Below are positions 48,114 to 57,533 of a stretch of 64,000 bases of DNA, one piece after another. A model generated the notes under the pieces. That model saw nothing but the letters and a program-made list of their open reading frames with translations. It was not told the origin of the DNA and did not search any database. The translations under genes were made by a program, and so were the position numbers. Within the stretch, counting starts at the first letter, position 1; each line of letters opens with the position of its first letter. The stretch comes from Brucella anthropi ATCC 49188 (GTDB taxonomy: Bacteria; Pseudomonadota; Alphaproteobacteria; Rhizobiales; Rhizobiaceae): the NCBI RefSeq assembly GCF_000017405.1, contig NC_009667.1:806001-870000 (forward strand). Reading direction: 5' to 3'.

Positions 48114-50690
48114 TTATTCGGCAGCGACGCGGAAGCTACGTGTTTCCGACGGAAAACGGCAAATGACCGTTGTTCCACGACCGGAACCCGTATCGATATC
48201 GACCGACCCGCCATGCAGCTCGACAAAGCTCTTGACGATGGCAAGTCCGAGGCCGGCACCACGACGGCGACCGCCATTCGGATAGGACTGGAAGCGTTTG
48301 AAAACCGTGTCGAGCACTTCTCCGGGCATGCCGGGACCGTCATCGTGGACGGCAAAGACCACTTCCGACCCCTCGCGCGCCACCTGCAGCTGGATGCTGG
48401 AGCCTTCCGGCGCATAGTTGGTGGCGTTGGACAGGAGGTTGAAAAGTACCTGACGGACGCGGTTTGCATCGGCCTTGAATACATCCACGTCGTCGGCAAT
48501 GTCGATGTCGAGCCCGATATCGTGGTCGCGCATACGCTCGCCGACACGGGAGGCGGCAGCGGAAATCGCTTCCACGACGGAAACCTCACCGACCTCCAAT
48601 TCCATGATGCCTGCATCGACCGTTGCGAGATCAAGAATATCATTGACGATGGTCAGCAAGACCGATGACGACGTGCTGATATGGTCGAGATATTCGATCT
48701 GGCGCTCGTTGAGCGACCCGAAAGCCGGTGTCTGCAACAGCTCGGTAAAGCCGATGATGTTTGTGAGTGGCGAACGCAGTTCGTAGGAAACGTGCTGGAC
48801 GAAATCGTTCTTGATCTGGTCGGCCAGTTCCAGCGCCTCGTTCTTTTCCTTCAGCGCCCGTTCGACGCGCACGGTGTCGGTGACGTCGATGAAGGTCAGC
48901 ATGGTCTGGCCCTTCGGCAGTGGCACCACGGCAAAGGAAAGAATGGTGCCGTCGTCCAGCTCCACCTGTCCCATGCGCCCGTCACGCGTATCGAGAAAGC
49001 CAGTGACGGTGGAGACGAAATCATCCCACAATCCGTTGCCGCCGCGCTCACCGCAAATCCTGGCAATCGACGAAATATGCGTGCCTTCGACAATGAGCGG
49101 CATCGGCAGCGCCCAAAGATCGGCGAAGGACGGGTTGGAAAGCCGGATGCGGCCATCAGAGCCGAACACCGCCACGGCTTCCGCCAGATGGTCGAGCGTT
49201 TCACCCTGCACCTTGATGAGCGTGTTGTAACGGCCTTCGAGCTCGAACTTCTCGGTCATGTTCTCGAAGAACCAGGTCACACCGCCTTGCGGATGCGGAT
49301 TGGCGACGACGCGCATCGTCCGCGTATCCGGCAGATGCCACATATGTTCCTGCGGCTCGACTGCGCGATAGGCAGAAAGCACCGAATCCTTCCATTTGCG
49401 CCATTCCGGCTGCTCTGGAAGTTTGCCTTCCGAACGCAGGCGGTCGAGGATCAATGTGTTGCTCGGCTGCGATTCCAGCCATGCCGTATCGAGCGACCAG
49501 AGTTTGGCAAAAGCCTGATTGAAGAATTGCAGCTTCATCTCGGGATCGAAAATCGCCACAGCGGTCGAAAGCTGGTCGAGCGTTTCGGCATGGCTCTTCA
49601 TGGTGCGGTTCAGTTCTTCCCGCACCGCCTGTACTTCGGTCTGGTCGAAACCGAGGCCGACAGAACCCGTTTCAGCACTCACATCCGTCACGTTGAACAA
49701 ACGGCGATCACCATGCACCACAGCCGTCAGCTGTTCCTGCAGGACAGGCTCGGCAAAGCGATCACGCTCCAGTCGCTGGCGTGCCTGCGCGCCGAAAAGC
49801 TCGCGCCCTTCTGAAATGACCTGGCTCCCATCCGCCATATCGACTGCCTGCGCATAGGCGGCGTTGACCCATTCGACGCGACCACCAGCGTCGCGGGTCC
49901 ATACCGGCTGGTCGATCCGGTCGAGAAGACGCCGGAAAAGCTCGATACGCTCGGAAAATTCACGGTTCTGCGCCTGCAGTGCCGCGCGTTCCGCCTGCAC
50001 GCCCTGCAGGCTGAGGAACCGGGCAACAGCAAAGCCCCCCGATGTGCGTCCGCGCACGTCGAGCAGAGTGCCGTTGACAGTTTCAACTGTGAGATCGAAA
50101 GACCGTGCCTGTTCGCGTAGCATTCCAATGGCGCGCTCAAGCGCCACGACCGATTGCGGGCGCAACCAGCGGCCAAATGCCAGAAAGGTGGAGCGATCCT
50201 GCGGGGCCGCACTATCGTCTGGCAACAGTCCGACGACTTCAGCGCGCGTGCTATGGCCATCCCAGACCACGATGCGCTGATCCTTGAGGTTAAGCAGGGC
50301 TTCATTGCGCTGGGCGACCAGATTGAGGTCGGCGAATTTGGAACGCAGTTCCTTGTTTTCTGCGGCAACGCGCGACCGTTCGCGGATCAGCCAGCCCGCA
50401 GAAAGTAGCGCTGCGCCCATCACGCCTAGGAACATGGAAAACTGGATAACCTCGAAAGCGCCGATACTGCCGCCGCCGAAGGGCAGGGCGATACGCGCCG
50501 ATTCCGCGCCCTGTGCGAAAGCGGGCACTGCTGCGAAAAGCGTCGAAAGAGAAACAGAAGCCTTCATCAGGGCTTTTTTCGGAGCAAGCCATGCGAACGG
50601 CTTTGCAACATGGGCGGCAGGAAGCCATTGCCTGCCAGTAATGATTGCGGAAACATTCCGCAAAATCCCCGTTGCGCCGAAATCTGGCAT
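48114..50690 (-). CDS. divL: DivL-type cell-cycle sensor (Tyr in place of catalytic His)
   Basis: The 858-residue protein has an N-terminal membrane segment (VIQFSMFLGVMGAALLSAGW), several PAS domains (WTRDAGGRVEWVNAAYAQAV and others), a dimerisation helix region and an ATPase domain with NATNYAPEGS, DDGPGMP and GAGLGLAIVKSFVELHG. The H-box reads HVSYELRSPLTNII: Tyr636 stands where histidine kinases have His. This is the hallmark of Caulobacter DivL, which relays DivK state to the CckA-ChpT-CtrA path. It precedes tsaE, as divL often does. ATG 50690 follows AAAGGA; a downstream ATG would begin a signal-like segment. Confidence 0.88.
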   Translation of the reverse strand: MPDFGATGILRNVSAIITGRQWLPAAHVAKPFAWLAPKKALMKASVSLSTLFAAVPAFAQGAESARIALPFGGGSIGAFEVIQFSMFLGVMGAALLSAGWLIRERSRVAAENKELRSKFADLNLVAQRNEALLNLKDQRIVVWDGHSTRAEVVGLLPDDSAAPQDRSTFLAFGRWLRPQSVVALERAIGMLREQARSFDLTVETVNGTLLDVRGRTSGGFAVARFLSLQGVQAERAALQAQNREFSERIELFRRLLDRIDQPVWTRDAGGRVEWVNAAYAQAVDMADGSQVISEGRELFGAQARQRLERDRFAEPVLQEQLTAVVHGDRRLFNVTDVSAETGSVGLGFDQTEVQAVREELNRTMKSHAETLDQLSTAVAIFDPEMKLQFFNQAFAKLWSLDTAWLESQPSNTLILDRLRSEGKLPEQPEWRKWKDSVLSAYRAVEPQEHMWHLPDTRTMRVVANPHPQGGVTWFFENMTEKFELEGRYNTLIKVQGETLDHLAEAVAVFGSDGRIRLSNPSFADLWALPMPLIVEGTHISSIARICGERGGNGLWDDFVSTVTGFLDTRDGRMGQVELDDGTILSFAVVPLPKGQTMLTFIDVTDTVRVERALKEKNEALELADQIKNDFVQHVSYELRSPLTNIIGFTELLQTPAFGSLNERQIEYLDHISTSSSVLLTIVNDILDLATVDAGIMELEVGEVSVVEAISAAASRVGERMRDHDIGLDIDIADDVDVFKADANRVRQVLFNLLSNATNYAPEGSSIQLQVAREGSEVVFAVHDDGPGMPGEVLDTVFKRFQSYPNGGRRRGAGLGLAIVKSFVELHGGSVDIDTGSGRGTTVICRFPSETRSFRVAAE

Positions 50691-50820
50691 GTTGTCCTTT
50701 TCTCCGCCACCCGGCCATGAAAACCGCCACGAAGGCAGACCGGCCGTATTAAAACACTTCAATACACATCAAAGCCCGACCATACGCACGCCGCCACAGT
50801 GCACGAAGGTCAGCCCGTTT

Positions 50821-50862
50821 TAGAGCGCCGTGCGCCTTTGTGGGCGCACAAAGGACGCTCTA
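50821..50862. repeat. Palindromic repeat TAGAGCG
   Basis: Ends TAGAGCG and CGCTCTA are inverted; inside, CCTTTGTG / CACAAAGG or GTGCGCC / GGCGCAC can pair as alternatives. The flanking part of the 435-nt divL-ahcY gap has no gene I can support. Confidence 0.6.
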
Positions 50863-50874
50863 TCTGTTAAATCT

Positions 50875-50922
50875 ACGCATCGTGCTTTCCAAAAATCGAT
50901 TTCGATTTTCAAGCCGATGCGT
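50875..50922. repeat. Palindromic repeat ACGCATCG
   Basis: Terminal arms ACGCATCG / CGATGCGT enclose inner arms AAAATCGA / TCGATTTT. It is 12 nt from the TAGAG-type repeat in the divL-ahcY gap. Confidence 0.65.
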
Positions 50923-51054
50923 GGCATTTAGGGGATGAATCGTCCTGTCGCTTCCCGCCACAACCGGCAAAAAACGCACAACGCAAACACCCGCTCAAAC
51001 ACCTTGATTCGCCTACACAATACCCTTCCGGCGAATCCACGTGAAGCATCTTGC

Positions 51055-51096
51055 ACGCAAAAAGAAAGACCGGGCAGTTTGTCAACCGCCCGGTCT
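51055..51096 (-). terminator. Terminator of ahcY
   Basis: GACCGGGC / GCCCGGTC stem with a 12-nt loop; the minus strand then reads TTTCTTTTTG. It lies 30 nt after the ahcY stop. Confidence 0.75.
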
Positions 51097-51114
51097 CAAC
51101 ATGTAGTGCAATGC

Positions 51115-51129
51115 TTAACGTATGGTTAA
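51115..51129 (-). promoter_or_regulatory. CtrA-type box upstream of divL
   Basis: TTAA-N7-TTAA (51115-51118 and 51126-51129) overlaps the ahcY stop codon and lies 425 nt before the divL start. Motif spacing fits CtrA, but the distance is long and the hit may be chance. Confidence 0.3.
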
Positions 51130-52526
51130 TACCTGTAGTGTTCCGACTTGAACGGGCCCTGTGGAGTGACGCCGATATAGGCAGCCTGTTCCTCGGAAAG
51201 CACAGTCAGCTTGGCGCCGAGCTTGTCGAGATGCAGGCGCGCGACCTTCTCGTCGAGATGTTTCGGCAGCACATAGACTTCATTCTTGTAAGCGTCGGTG
51301 CGGGTAAAGAGCTCGATCTGGCCCAGAACCTGATTGGTGAACGAAGCCGACATGACGAAGCTCGGATGGCCGGTTGCATTGCCCAGATTGAGCAGACGAC
51401 CTTCGGAAAGCAGGATGATGCGCTTGCCGTCCGGGAATTCGATCAGATCGACCTGCGGCTTCACGTTGGTCCATTTCAGGTTGCGGAGTGCCGCCACCTG
51501 AATTTCATTGTCGAAGTGACCGATATTACCGACGATCGCCATGTCCTTGAACTTGCGCATATGGTCGATGGTGATCACGTCCTTGTTGCCGGTCGTGGTC
51601 ACGATGATATCGGCTGTGGAAGCGGCATCGTCGAGGGTTACGACTTCGAAACCATCCATTGCAGCCTGAAGTGCGCAGATCGGATCGACTTCGGTAACCT
51701 TCACGCGTGCGCCTGCGCCAGCGAGCGACTGGGCGGAGCCTTTGCCGACATCGCCATAACCGCACACGACGGCAACCTTGCCAGCCATCATGACATCGGT
51801 GCCGCGACGAATGCCGTCGACGAGCGATTCCTTGCAGCCGTACTTGTTGTCGAATTTCGACTTGGTGACGCTGTCATTGACGTTGATGGCCGGGAAGGGC
51901 AGGAGGCCCTTCTTCTGCAGCTGGTAAAGACGGTTGACGCCGGTGGTGGTTTCTTCCGTCACGCCCTTGATGGCGTCGCGCTGGCGCGTGAAGAAGCCCG
52001 GCGTTGCAGCCATACGCTTCTTGATCTGCGCGAAAAGCACTTCCTCTTCTTCCGAACCGGGATTCGACAGAACGTCCTCGCCTGCTTCGGCGCGCGCGCC
52101 GATGAGGATATACATGGTGGCGTCGCCGCCATCGTCGAGGATCATATTGGACGGTTCGCCGTCCGGCCACTGGAAGATCTGGTCCGTATAGGTCCAGTAT
52201 TCTTCAAGCGTTTCACCCTTGATGGCGAAAACCGGCGTGCCGGTGGCGGCAATCGCGGCAGCCGCATGATCCTGCGTCGAGAAAATGTTGCAGGAGGCCC
52301 AGCGGACCTCAGCGCCCAGCGCCTGCAGCGTTTCGATCAGAACGGCGGTCTGGATCGTCATATGCAACGATCCAGAAATGCGCGCGCCCTTCAGCGGCTG
52401 CGACTTGCCGAATTCCTCGCGGGCAGCCATCAGGCCCGGCATTTCGGTTTCTGCGATATCGAGTTCCTTGCGGCCCCAATCGGCCAGGCTAAGATCCTTG
52501 ACGACAAAATCTTGGCTTGCGGTCAT
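51126..52526 (-). CDS. ahcY: Adenosylhomocysteinase (SAH hydrolase)
   Basis: The 466-residue NAD-dependent enzyme splits S-adenosylhomocysteine into adenosine and homocysteine, relieving inhibition of methyltransferases. It shows [20 protein letters not shown] at the start, [20 protein letters not shown] for NAD binding, [10 protein letters not shown] and the C-terminal [20 protein letters not shown] with end [11 protein letters not shown] 52526 follows TTGGAG. No SAH riboswitch fold was evident in the 171-nt gap upstream. Confidence 0.98.
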   Translation of the reverse strand: MTASQDFVVKDLSLADWGRKELDIAETEMPGLMAAREEFGKSQPLKGARISGSLHMTIQTAVLIETLQALGAEVRWASCNIFSTQDHAAAAIAATGTPVFAIKGETLEEYWTYTDQIFQWPDGEPSNMILDDGGDATMYILIGARAEAGEDVLSNPGSEEEEVLFAQIKKRMAATPGFFTRQRDAIKGVTEETTTGVNRLYQLQKKGLLPFPAINVNDSVTKSKFDNKYGCKESLVDGIRRGTDVMMAGKVAVVCGYGDVGKGSAQSLAGAGARVKVTEVDPICALQAAMDGFEVVTLDDAASTADIIVTTTGNKDVITIDHMRKFKDMAIVGNIGHFDNEIQVAALRNLKWTNVKPQVDLIEFPDGKRIILLSEGRLLNLGNATGHPSFVMSASFTNQVLGQIELFTRTDAYKNEVYVLPKHLDEKVARLHLDKLGAKLTVLSEEQAAYIGVTPQGPFKSEHYRY

Positions 52527-52697
52527 CGCGTGCTCCAATAAAGGCAGTTCCAGCTCGATAAAGATGTAATCAGCGGCCGGGATTGCATTCCAATATGGGG
52601 CGGCTTTCCACACGGGAAAGCGCTCCGGCTGCCGCCTTGACTAGCAGATCGCCGCCAGAAGCACAACGCAATATAAAGAAATCTTTATACGTGCATA

Positions 52698-53534
52698 TCA
52701 GACAGGTTTGTCGAACACGGGGTCAATGACCGTCAAAGGAAGGTCGACCTGCAATATTTCGAGCATGTGGCGAAACTCGGCGACGGGATAGGTTTCGCTT
52801 TTCGTGACAAGGGCAACTGTGCGACCAGAGCCGCCTTCGGGTTGCGGGAGTGCAGCGATCACGTCATCCGCCGGATCAAGAAACTGCCAGCCGGGACGGG
52901 CCGTTTCGAAAAACGGTCTGAGCCATGGCAGATGGGTGCTGGAAAGTGTCAGCGTGTCGATGAGAGGGTAGCTGGCAGCAATGTCATCGCAGAATGCGGC
53001 GACCTTTTGCGCGGTCTCGTCCGGTTGCCGAAGAAAAGCGCCATTTTCCACCAGCTCCACCATCGCAGACGCATTGATCAGAGCGACATCGCCTGGGTTA
53101 TCGGCCTGTGTTCGGACAAAATCTGCAAGTTCTTCGCTCTCGATCATCGAACGCACACCCATAACGGCAACCTTGCCGCTGTGGCTTGCCGCAAGGGCAG
53201 TGCGTACCGGCGGCGCTACGCCGTAAACCGGTACAGCGAACTCGCTTTTCAATGTGTCGAGGACCATGACCGAGGGCGCATTGGAAGCAAGGACAATTGT
53301 TTGAGCGCCAAGGCTTGTGAGGTATTGGATCGTGCTGCGCATGATGGAAAGCAGCTGATCGCGGCTTTTGGCGCCATAGGGGAAACTGGCCCGATCAGCA
53401 AAATAGATGATGTCGCGCTGCGGCTGGCTGCGCCTGATCAGTTCAACCAGAGCATAGCTGCCGATCCCTGCATCAAAAACGGCCACCGGATCGTTGAGAT
53501 CTCCCACGGCGGCCACAGTCTTGTTCTTCAGCAT
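52698..53534 (-). CDS. Asp/Glu racemase-fold (MurI-like) protein lacking both catalytic cysteines
   Basis: The 278-residue protein follows MurI: VAVFDAGIGSYALVELIRRS, DRASFPYGAKSRDQL, VYGVAPPVRTAL. The two cysteines that move the alpha proton are both Ser: TIVLASNAPS has Ser84 where ACNT has Cys, and LTLSSTHLPWL has Ser199 where GCTH has Cys. It may therefore be a binding or regulatory protein, or catalyse another reaction. Its start overlaps the ptsH stop by 7 nt, so it belongs to the PTS regulatory operon. Confidence 0.82.
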   Translation of the reverse strand: MLKNKTVAAVGDLNDPVAVFDAGIGSYALVELIRRSQPQRDIIYFADRASFPYGAKSRDQLLSIMRSTIQYLTSLGAQTIVLASNAPSVMVLDTLKSEFAVPVYGVAPPVRTALAASHSGKVAVMGVRSMIESEELADFVRTQADNPGDVALINASAMVELVENGAFLRQPDETAQKVAAFCDDIAASYPLIDTLTLSSTHLPWLRPFFETARPGWQFLDPADDVIAALPQPEGGSGRTVALVTKSETYPVAEFRHMLEILQVDLPLTVIDPVFDKPV

Positions 53535-53842
53535 TCTTCGCCGAACTTGTCGGCGATGAGTGTCTGCAAGGCTTCCAACACGGCATCGGCCTGTTCACCG
53601 GAGGCACTAACGTCGATGCAGCAGCCGGGTGACGCGGCGAGCATCATCAGCCCCATGATCGACGTGCCGCCAACGGTCATGCCGTCCTTGCTCACGCGGA
53701 CATGCGCATTGTAACCATCGACCAACTGCACGAACTTGGCCGAAGCGCGGGCATGAAGTCCGCGCTTGTTGACGATCTCGAAGGATCGGGAAACTGCAGT
53801 TTCGGGTTCGTATTCACCGGTAACGGGCACGCTGGAGTGCAT
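53528..53842 (-). CDS. ptsH: HPr phosphocarrier of an incomplete PTS
   Basis: The 104-residue protein is HPr with a 15-residue N-terminal extension. His30 in KRGLHARASAKF is the EI phosphorylation site (His15), and Ser61 in GGTSIMGLMML is the HprK site (Ser46); their 31-residue spacing is exactly canonical. No sugar permease lies nearby, so it works in regulation. Genes for EIIA-Man and hprK precede it. Confidence 0.95.
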   Translation of the reverse strand: MHSSVPVTGEYEPETAVSRSFEIVNKRGLHARASAKFVQLVDGYNAHVRVSKDGMTVGGTSIMGLMMLAASPGCCIDVSASGEQADAVLEALQTLIADKFGEEC

Positions 53843-53845
53843 GAA

Positions 53846-54247
53846 TTACTTTCCTGTCAGGACCTGGCTCGCAACATTGATATATTTGCGCCCCGCATCC
53901 TGCGCCTCACGCAGGGCTGTCTTGATGTCGCCCCCGATGCGGACGCTCGACAGCTTGATAAGCATCGGCAGATTGACACCTGCGATGACTTCGACCTTGC
54001 CTTCCTTCATGACGGAAATGGCGAGATTGGACGGTGTACCACCGAACATATCGGTCAGGATGATGACCCCGCTGCCATTATCGGCGCGTTCCACCGCATC
54101 AACGATATCCCGCCGACGCTGTTCCATATCGTCTTCGGCACCGATGCAAACGGTCTCGAAATTGTCTTGCGGCCCGACTACATGCTCAACAGCATGCAAA
54201 AACTCTTCGGCCAACCTTCCGTGCGTGACAAGCACGAGTCCGATCAT
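53846..54247 (-). CDS. manX: PTS EIIA-Man family protein
   Basis: This 133-residue protein has the EIIA-Man fold: MIGLVLVTHGRLAEEFLHAV, where His9 takes phosphate from HPr; GVIILTDMFGGTPSNLAI follows. There are no EIIB or EIIC domains, so no transport. In rhizobia and Brucella it is part of a regulatory PTS. ATG 54247 has GGGAG upstream; an in-frame ATG 12 codons before gives no conserved sequence. ptsH follows after 3 nt. Confidence 0.94.
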   Translation of the reverse strand: MIGLVLVTHGRLAEEFLHAVEHVVGPQDNFETVCIGAEDDMEQRRRDIVDAVERADNGSGVIILTDMFGGTPSNLAISVMKEGKVEVIAGVNLPMLIKLSSVRIGGDIKTALREAQDAGRKYINVASQVLTGK

Positions 54248-54451
54248 ACTATAAAAGCTCCCGTCGCGTGCCCGCCGCATCACCCCGCCAGAGTGTCAGA
54301 TGGCACTGAAACCACGCCGGAAAAGCGCCGGCGAGTTGTGCATCTTGGCAGCGCAAATCTTGATAGCAAGTGAAAAATTTCCACGCTGCCACTAAAAAAG
54401 CAAAATGCCGCAGCGCTGTGAAATATTAGCCGATTCGTAACGAAGCCTGTT

Positions 54452-54934
54452 TCAGCCCTCGGAGGAGGGCCATTTTTCATAGAACAAGGTGGCTTCGATG
54501 GCCCGCGAAAGCGCGTTGGAATCGCCATTCGACGACAAAGCCGGCAAAAGAAGTCGGGGCAGTGAGATGCCCTCGAATTCCCACATTTCACCACTTGGAT
54601 AGCGTTCGGCCTCGTCACGATCCACAAGCCGGACGACGAGATAAAGCGGAACGGCCTCCGCAAAAGCGACCTTGAAAAGCCCCGCGCCGCGAATCTCCAC
54701 GCCACCAGCAAGGGCGGCTGGAACGCTGGCGATCAGCCTGCTGCTTTCCACATGAAGCAATGTGCGGTCGTCAGCGACCAGTGAAGCAACCTCTCCACGA
54801 AGGAGGGCTCTTTCCACAAGTGTCAGCGCGAGTTCGGTCTTGCCCGCGCCGGAACGCCCCATGATCATGACACCACGGCCTTGAACCTGAAGCGTGGTCG
54901 CATGAAGCCCGCTTTTTTCCTCTTCAGGCGTCAT
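54452..54934 (-). CDS. hprK: HPr kinase/phosphorylase (short alphaproteobacterial form)
   Basis: The 160-residue protein corresponds to the C-terminal catalytic half of Gram-positive HprK. Walker A is MIMGRSGAGKTELAL (26-33); SLVADDRTLLHVESSRLI and the K-loop-like AGLFKVAFAEAVPLYLVVRL follow. It phosphorylates and dephosphorylates HPr Ser61. Its ATG overlaps the bvrS stop by 4 nt, tying it to the two-component system. EIIA-Man follows after 204 nt. Confidence 0.93.
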   Translation of the reverse strand: MTPEEEKSGLHATTLQVQGRGVMIMGRSGAGKTELALTLVERALLRGEVASLVADDRTLLHVESSRLIASVPAALAGGVEIRGAGLFKVAFAEAVPLYLVVRLVDRDEAERYPSGEMWEFEGISLPRLLLPALSSNGDSNALSRAIEATLFYEKWPSSEG

Positions 54935-56748
54935 GGGCTTGCAGGCAGGTCGACAATGAAGCGCGCACCCTTGAACTGGTCGGGCCTTGCCGGATCGACA
55001 ATATTCTCTGCAGTCAGCGTGCCGCCATGCGCTTCTATGATCTGGCGGCTGATCGAAAGGCCGAGGCCGGAATTCTGGCCGAAAGCCTCCGAGGCCGGAC
55101 GGTCCGTATAGAATCGCTCGAAAATGCGCTCGATATTCTCGATCGGAATGCCTGGACCATTATCCTCGACAAGCACGCGCAAGCGACTGCCTTCGCCACT
55201 CAGCGACACGACGATGCGGCCTGTATCGTCCGGCACGAAAGAACGGGCATTTTCAATCAGATTGCTCACCACCTGACCGAGACGCAGATCGTGACCGGCA
55301 ACATAGAAACCCTTCTTTCCGGCAGGCAGTTTGCCGGTATCGAAGACGATTTCCGTTCCGACCTTGTTGCGGCGCACTTCGCGCGCTGCCGTTACGAGAT
55401 TGGTCAGAAGCGTCTTCATGTCGACGCGGTCGATATGTTCGCGCGCAAGTTCCGCATCGAGACGCGAAGCGTCGGAAATATCGGTAATCAGGCGGTCGAG
55501 GCGGCGAACGTCGTGCTGGATGATATCGAGAAGCCGCTTGCGCGATTCTTCGGTCTTGGCGAGCGGCAGGGTTTCGACAGCGCTGCGCAGCGAGGTGAGG
55601 GGGTTCTTCAACTCGTGGCTGACATCGGCGGCAAAGCTTTCGATGGCTTCGATACGGGTATAGAGCGAATCGGTCATTTCGCGGATCGACGTGGAAAGAT
55701 GGCCGACCTCATCCTGACGTTCGGAGAAATCGGGAATTTCCACACGGCTCTTCACACCATGGCGAACGCGGTCTGCCGCAGCAGAAAGCTTGCGCAGCGG
55801 GCTTGCAATCGTCGATGCGAGGAAAAGCGACAGAATGACCATGACCAGAGAAACGACGCCGAACACGCGGAAAACCGCCATGCGCTCACCCTGCACGATC
55901 TTGTCGATATCGTCGCCTTCAGTGGAGAGCAGGAGTACACCCAATATTGCACGCGAGCGCTGGATCGGGACGGCAACCGAAACGACCAGCTCGCCCTTTT
56001 CATTGCGTCGCTGCGCTGTTTGCGGCGAACCGGCCAGCGCCTTGACGATTTCCGGATAGGCAAGGCCGTTACCGCCCGGCTGTTCCTGATAGACCGGCAG
56101 GCCTCCACCATAGAACAGATGCGAAATCCACGTCCCGGCCCGTTCCCAGATGGTCGGTGTCTCTTCCTCGATCGGCGGCAGGTCGTAGCGAAGTACAGGC
56201 CCCGCCGAAGGGAAGCTTGGAGAATAGAGTGCGCGCGAATCGAGCAACATATTGGCGTAGCGATCATAGATGCGCGCCCGCGTGCTCGTCGGCGAAATCA
56301 ACCGGCGCAGCAAGGGAGAAACTTTTTCCGGATTGATCGGAAATTCCCAATTGTCGGGCGAATCCGGTGATGGCGTCAGGCTTTGCCCGGCCTGAAGCTC
56401 CAGAAGCTTTTCCGGGTCGATCATCAAAGAATTGGTATCGATGGTCGCCGAAGCCGAGATGGCGCCTGCAATGATCTTGCCTTGCGTCAGCAGGCTTTCA
56501 ATCTTTGCATCAATCAGCCCCTCACGGAACTGATTCATGTAGAGAATGCCGGAAACAAGAACCGCCAGCGCCGCCAGATTGAGAAACAGGATACGGCGCG
56601 TCAGACTCGAGAACAGATATTGGCCAAGAAACTTGCGCAGAGGCGCAAAGAAGCGACGCCAGAACACCGAGCGCTGCCGCCGGGCCCTGCGTTCGCGCAA
56701 ATCCGATTTCTGGCCGATAAGGCCGTCGTTCCCGGTTTCTGCGACCAT
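54931..56748 (-). CDS. bvrS: Sensor histidine kinase BvrS/ChvG
   Basis: The 605-residue kinase has two membrane segments (about 48-68 and 288-310), a periplasmic sensor domain, HAMP (STIASPLRKLSAAADRVRHG), H-box ADVSHELKNPLTSL with His378, and ATPase motifs NLIENARSFVPDD, EDNGPGIP and GLGLSISRQIIEAHGG. BvrS/ChvG senses acidity or the host environment and phosphorylates BvrR/ChvI, controlling envelope genes and virulence in Brucella. bvrR is 65 nt upstream. Confidence 0.97.
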   Translation of the reverse strand: MVAETGNDGLIGQKSDLRERRARRQRSVFWRRFFAPLRKFLGQYLFSSLTRRILFLNLAALAVLVSGILYMNQFREGLIDAKIESLLTQGKIIAGAISASATIDTNSLMIDPEKLLELQAGQSLTPSPDSPDNWEFPINPEKVSPLLRRLISPTSTRARIYDRYANMLLDSRALYSPSFPSAGPVLRYDLPPIEEETPTIWERAGTWISHLFYGGGLPVYQEQPGGNGLAYPEIVKALAGSPQTAQRRNEKGELVVSVAVPIQRSRAILGVLLLSTEGDDIDKIVQGERMAVFRVFGVVSLVMVILSLFLASTIASPLRKLSAAADRVRHGVKSRVEIPDFSERQDEVGHLSTSIREMTDSLYTRIEAIESFAADVSHELKNPLTSLRSAVETLPLAKTEESRKRLLDIIQHDVRRLDRLITDISDASRLDAELAREHIDRVDMKTLLTNLVTAAREVRRNKVGTEIVFDTGKLPAGKKGFYVAGHDLRLGQVVSNLIENARSFVPDDTGRIVVSLSGEGSRLRVLVEDNGPGIPIENIERIFERFYTDRPASEAFGQNSGLGLSISRQIIEAHGGTLTAENIVDPARPDQFKGARFIVDLPASP

Positions 56749-56813
56749 GTCGCTCTGTCTGCTCTCATTAAACTACCGCCAGACCTCACGGACTGGCGAT
56801 ATGTAATTATCTA

Positions 56814-57533
56814 TCAAGCCTCGCGGAAGCGATAGCCGACGCCATAGAGCGTTTCGATCATTTCGAAATCGTCGTCAACCGCCTTGAACTTCTTGCGCAG
56901 GCGCTTGATATGGCTGTCGATGGTACGGTCATCCACATAGACCTGCTCATCATAGGCCGCATCCATGAGGGCGTCACGGCTTTTCACGACGCCCGGACGC
57001 TGTGCCAACGAATGAAGAATCAGGAACTCAGTGACCGTCAGCGTTACCGGCTCGCCCTTCCAGGTGCAGGTGTGACGCTCCTGATCCATGACCAGCTGGC
57101 CGCGCTCAAGCGATTTGGCCTGCTGCCCGGTCGGCTTGGCCGTGCCGTCGCGTGCGGCAACCCGGCGAAGCACCGCCTTGACGCGCTCGACCAGAAGGCG
57201 CTGGGAGAACGGCTTGGTGATGAAATCATCCGCGCCCATTTTGAGGCCGAAAAGCTCGTCGATCTCGTCGTCCTTGGACGTGAGGAAGATGACGGGGAGG
57301 TCGGATTTCTGGCGCAGACGGCGCAGAAGCTCCATACCGTCCATGCGCGGCATCTTGATATCGAAGATCGCAAGATTGGGCGGACGCGCCATCAGACCGT
57401 CCAGCGCGGACGCGCCATCGGTGTAGGTTTCGACCCGATAGCCTTCCGATTCCAGCGCGATGGACACGGAGGTCAGGATGTTGCGGTCGTCGTCGACCAG
57501 CGCAATTGTCTGCGTTGCCGAGGCTTCCTTCAT
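56814..57533 (-). CDS. bvrR: Response regulator BvrR/ChvI
   Basis: This 239-residue OmpR-type regulator has a receiver domain with Asp58 in [13 protein letters not shown], acidic pocket DDDRN near residue 15, and Lys in FLTSKDDE, then a winged-helix domain ([38 protein letters not shown]). It is phosphorylated by BvrS. In Brucella it regulates outer-membrane proteins, virB and carbon metabolism. It is divergent from pckA. Confidence 0.98.
   Translation of the reverse strand: MKEASATQTIALVDDDRNILTSVSIALESEGYRVETYTDGASALDGLMARPPNLAIFDIKMPRMDGMELLRRLRQKSDLPVIFLTSKDDEIDELFGLKMGADDFITKPFSQRLLVERVKAVLRRVAARDGTAKPTGQQAKSLERGQLVMDQERHTCTWKGEPVTLTVTEFLILHSLAQRPGVVKSRDALMDAAYDEQVYVDDRTIDSHIKRLRKKFKAVDDDFEMIETLYGVGYRFREA

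Noticed and set aside
52527..52697. A SAH riboswitch ahead of ahcY
   Set aside because: I could not find the conserved core or pseudoknot arms in the 171-nt gap.
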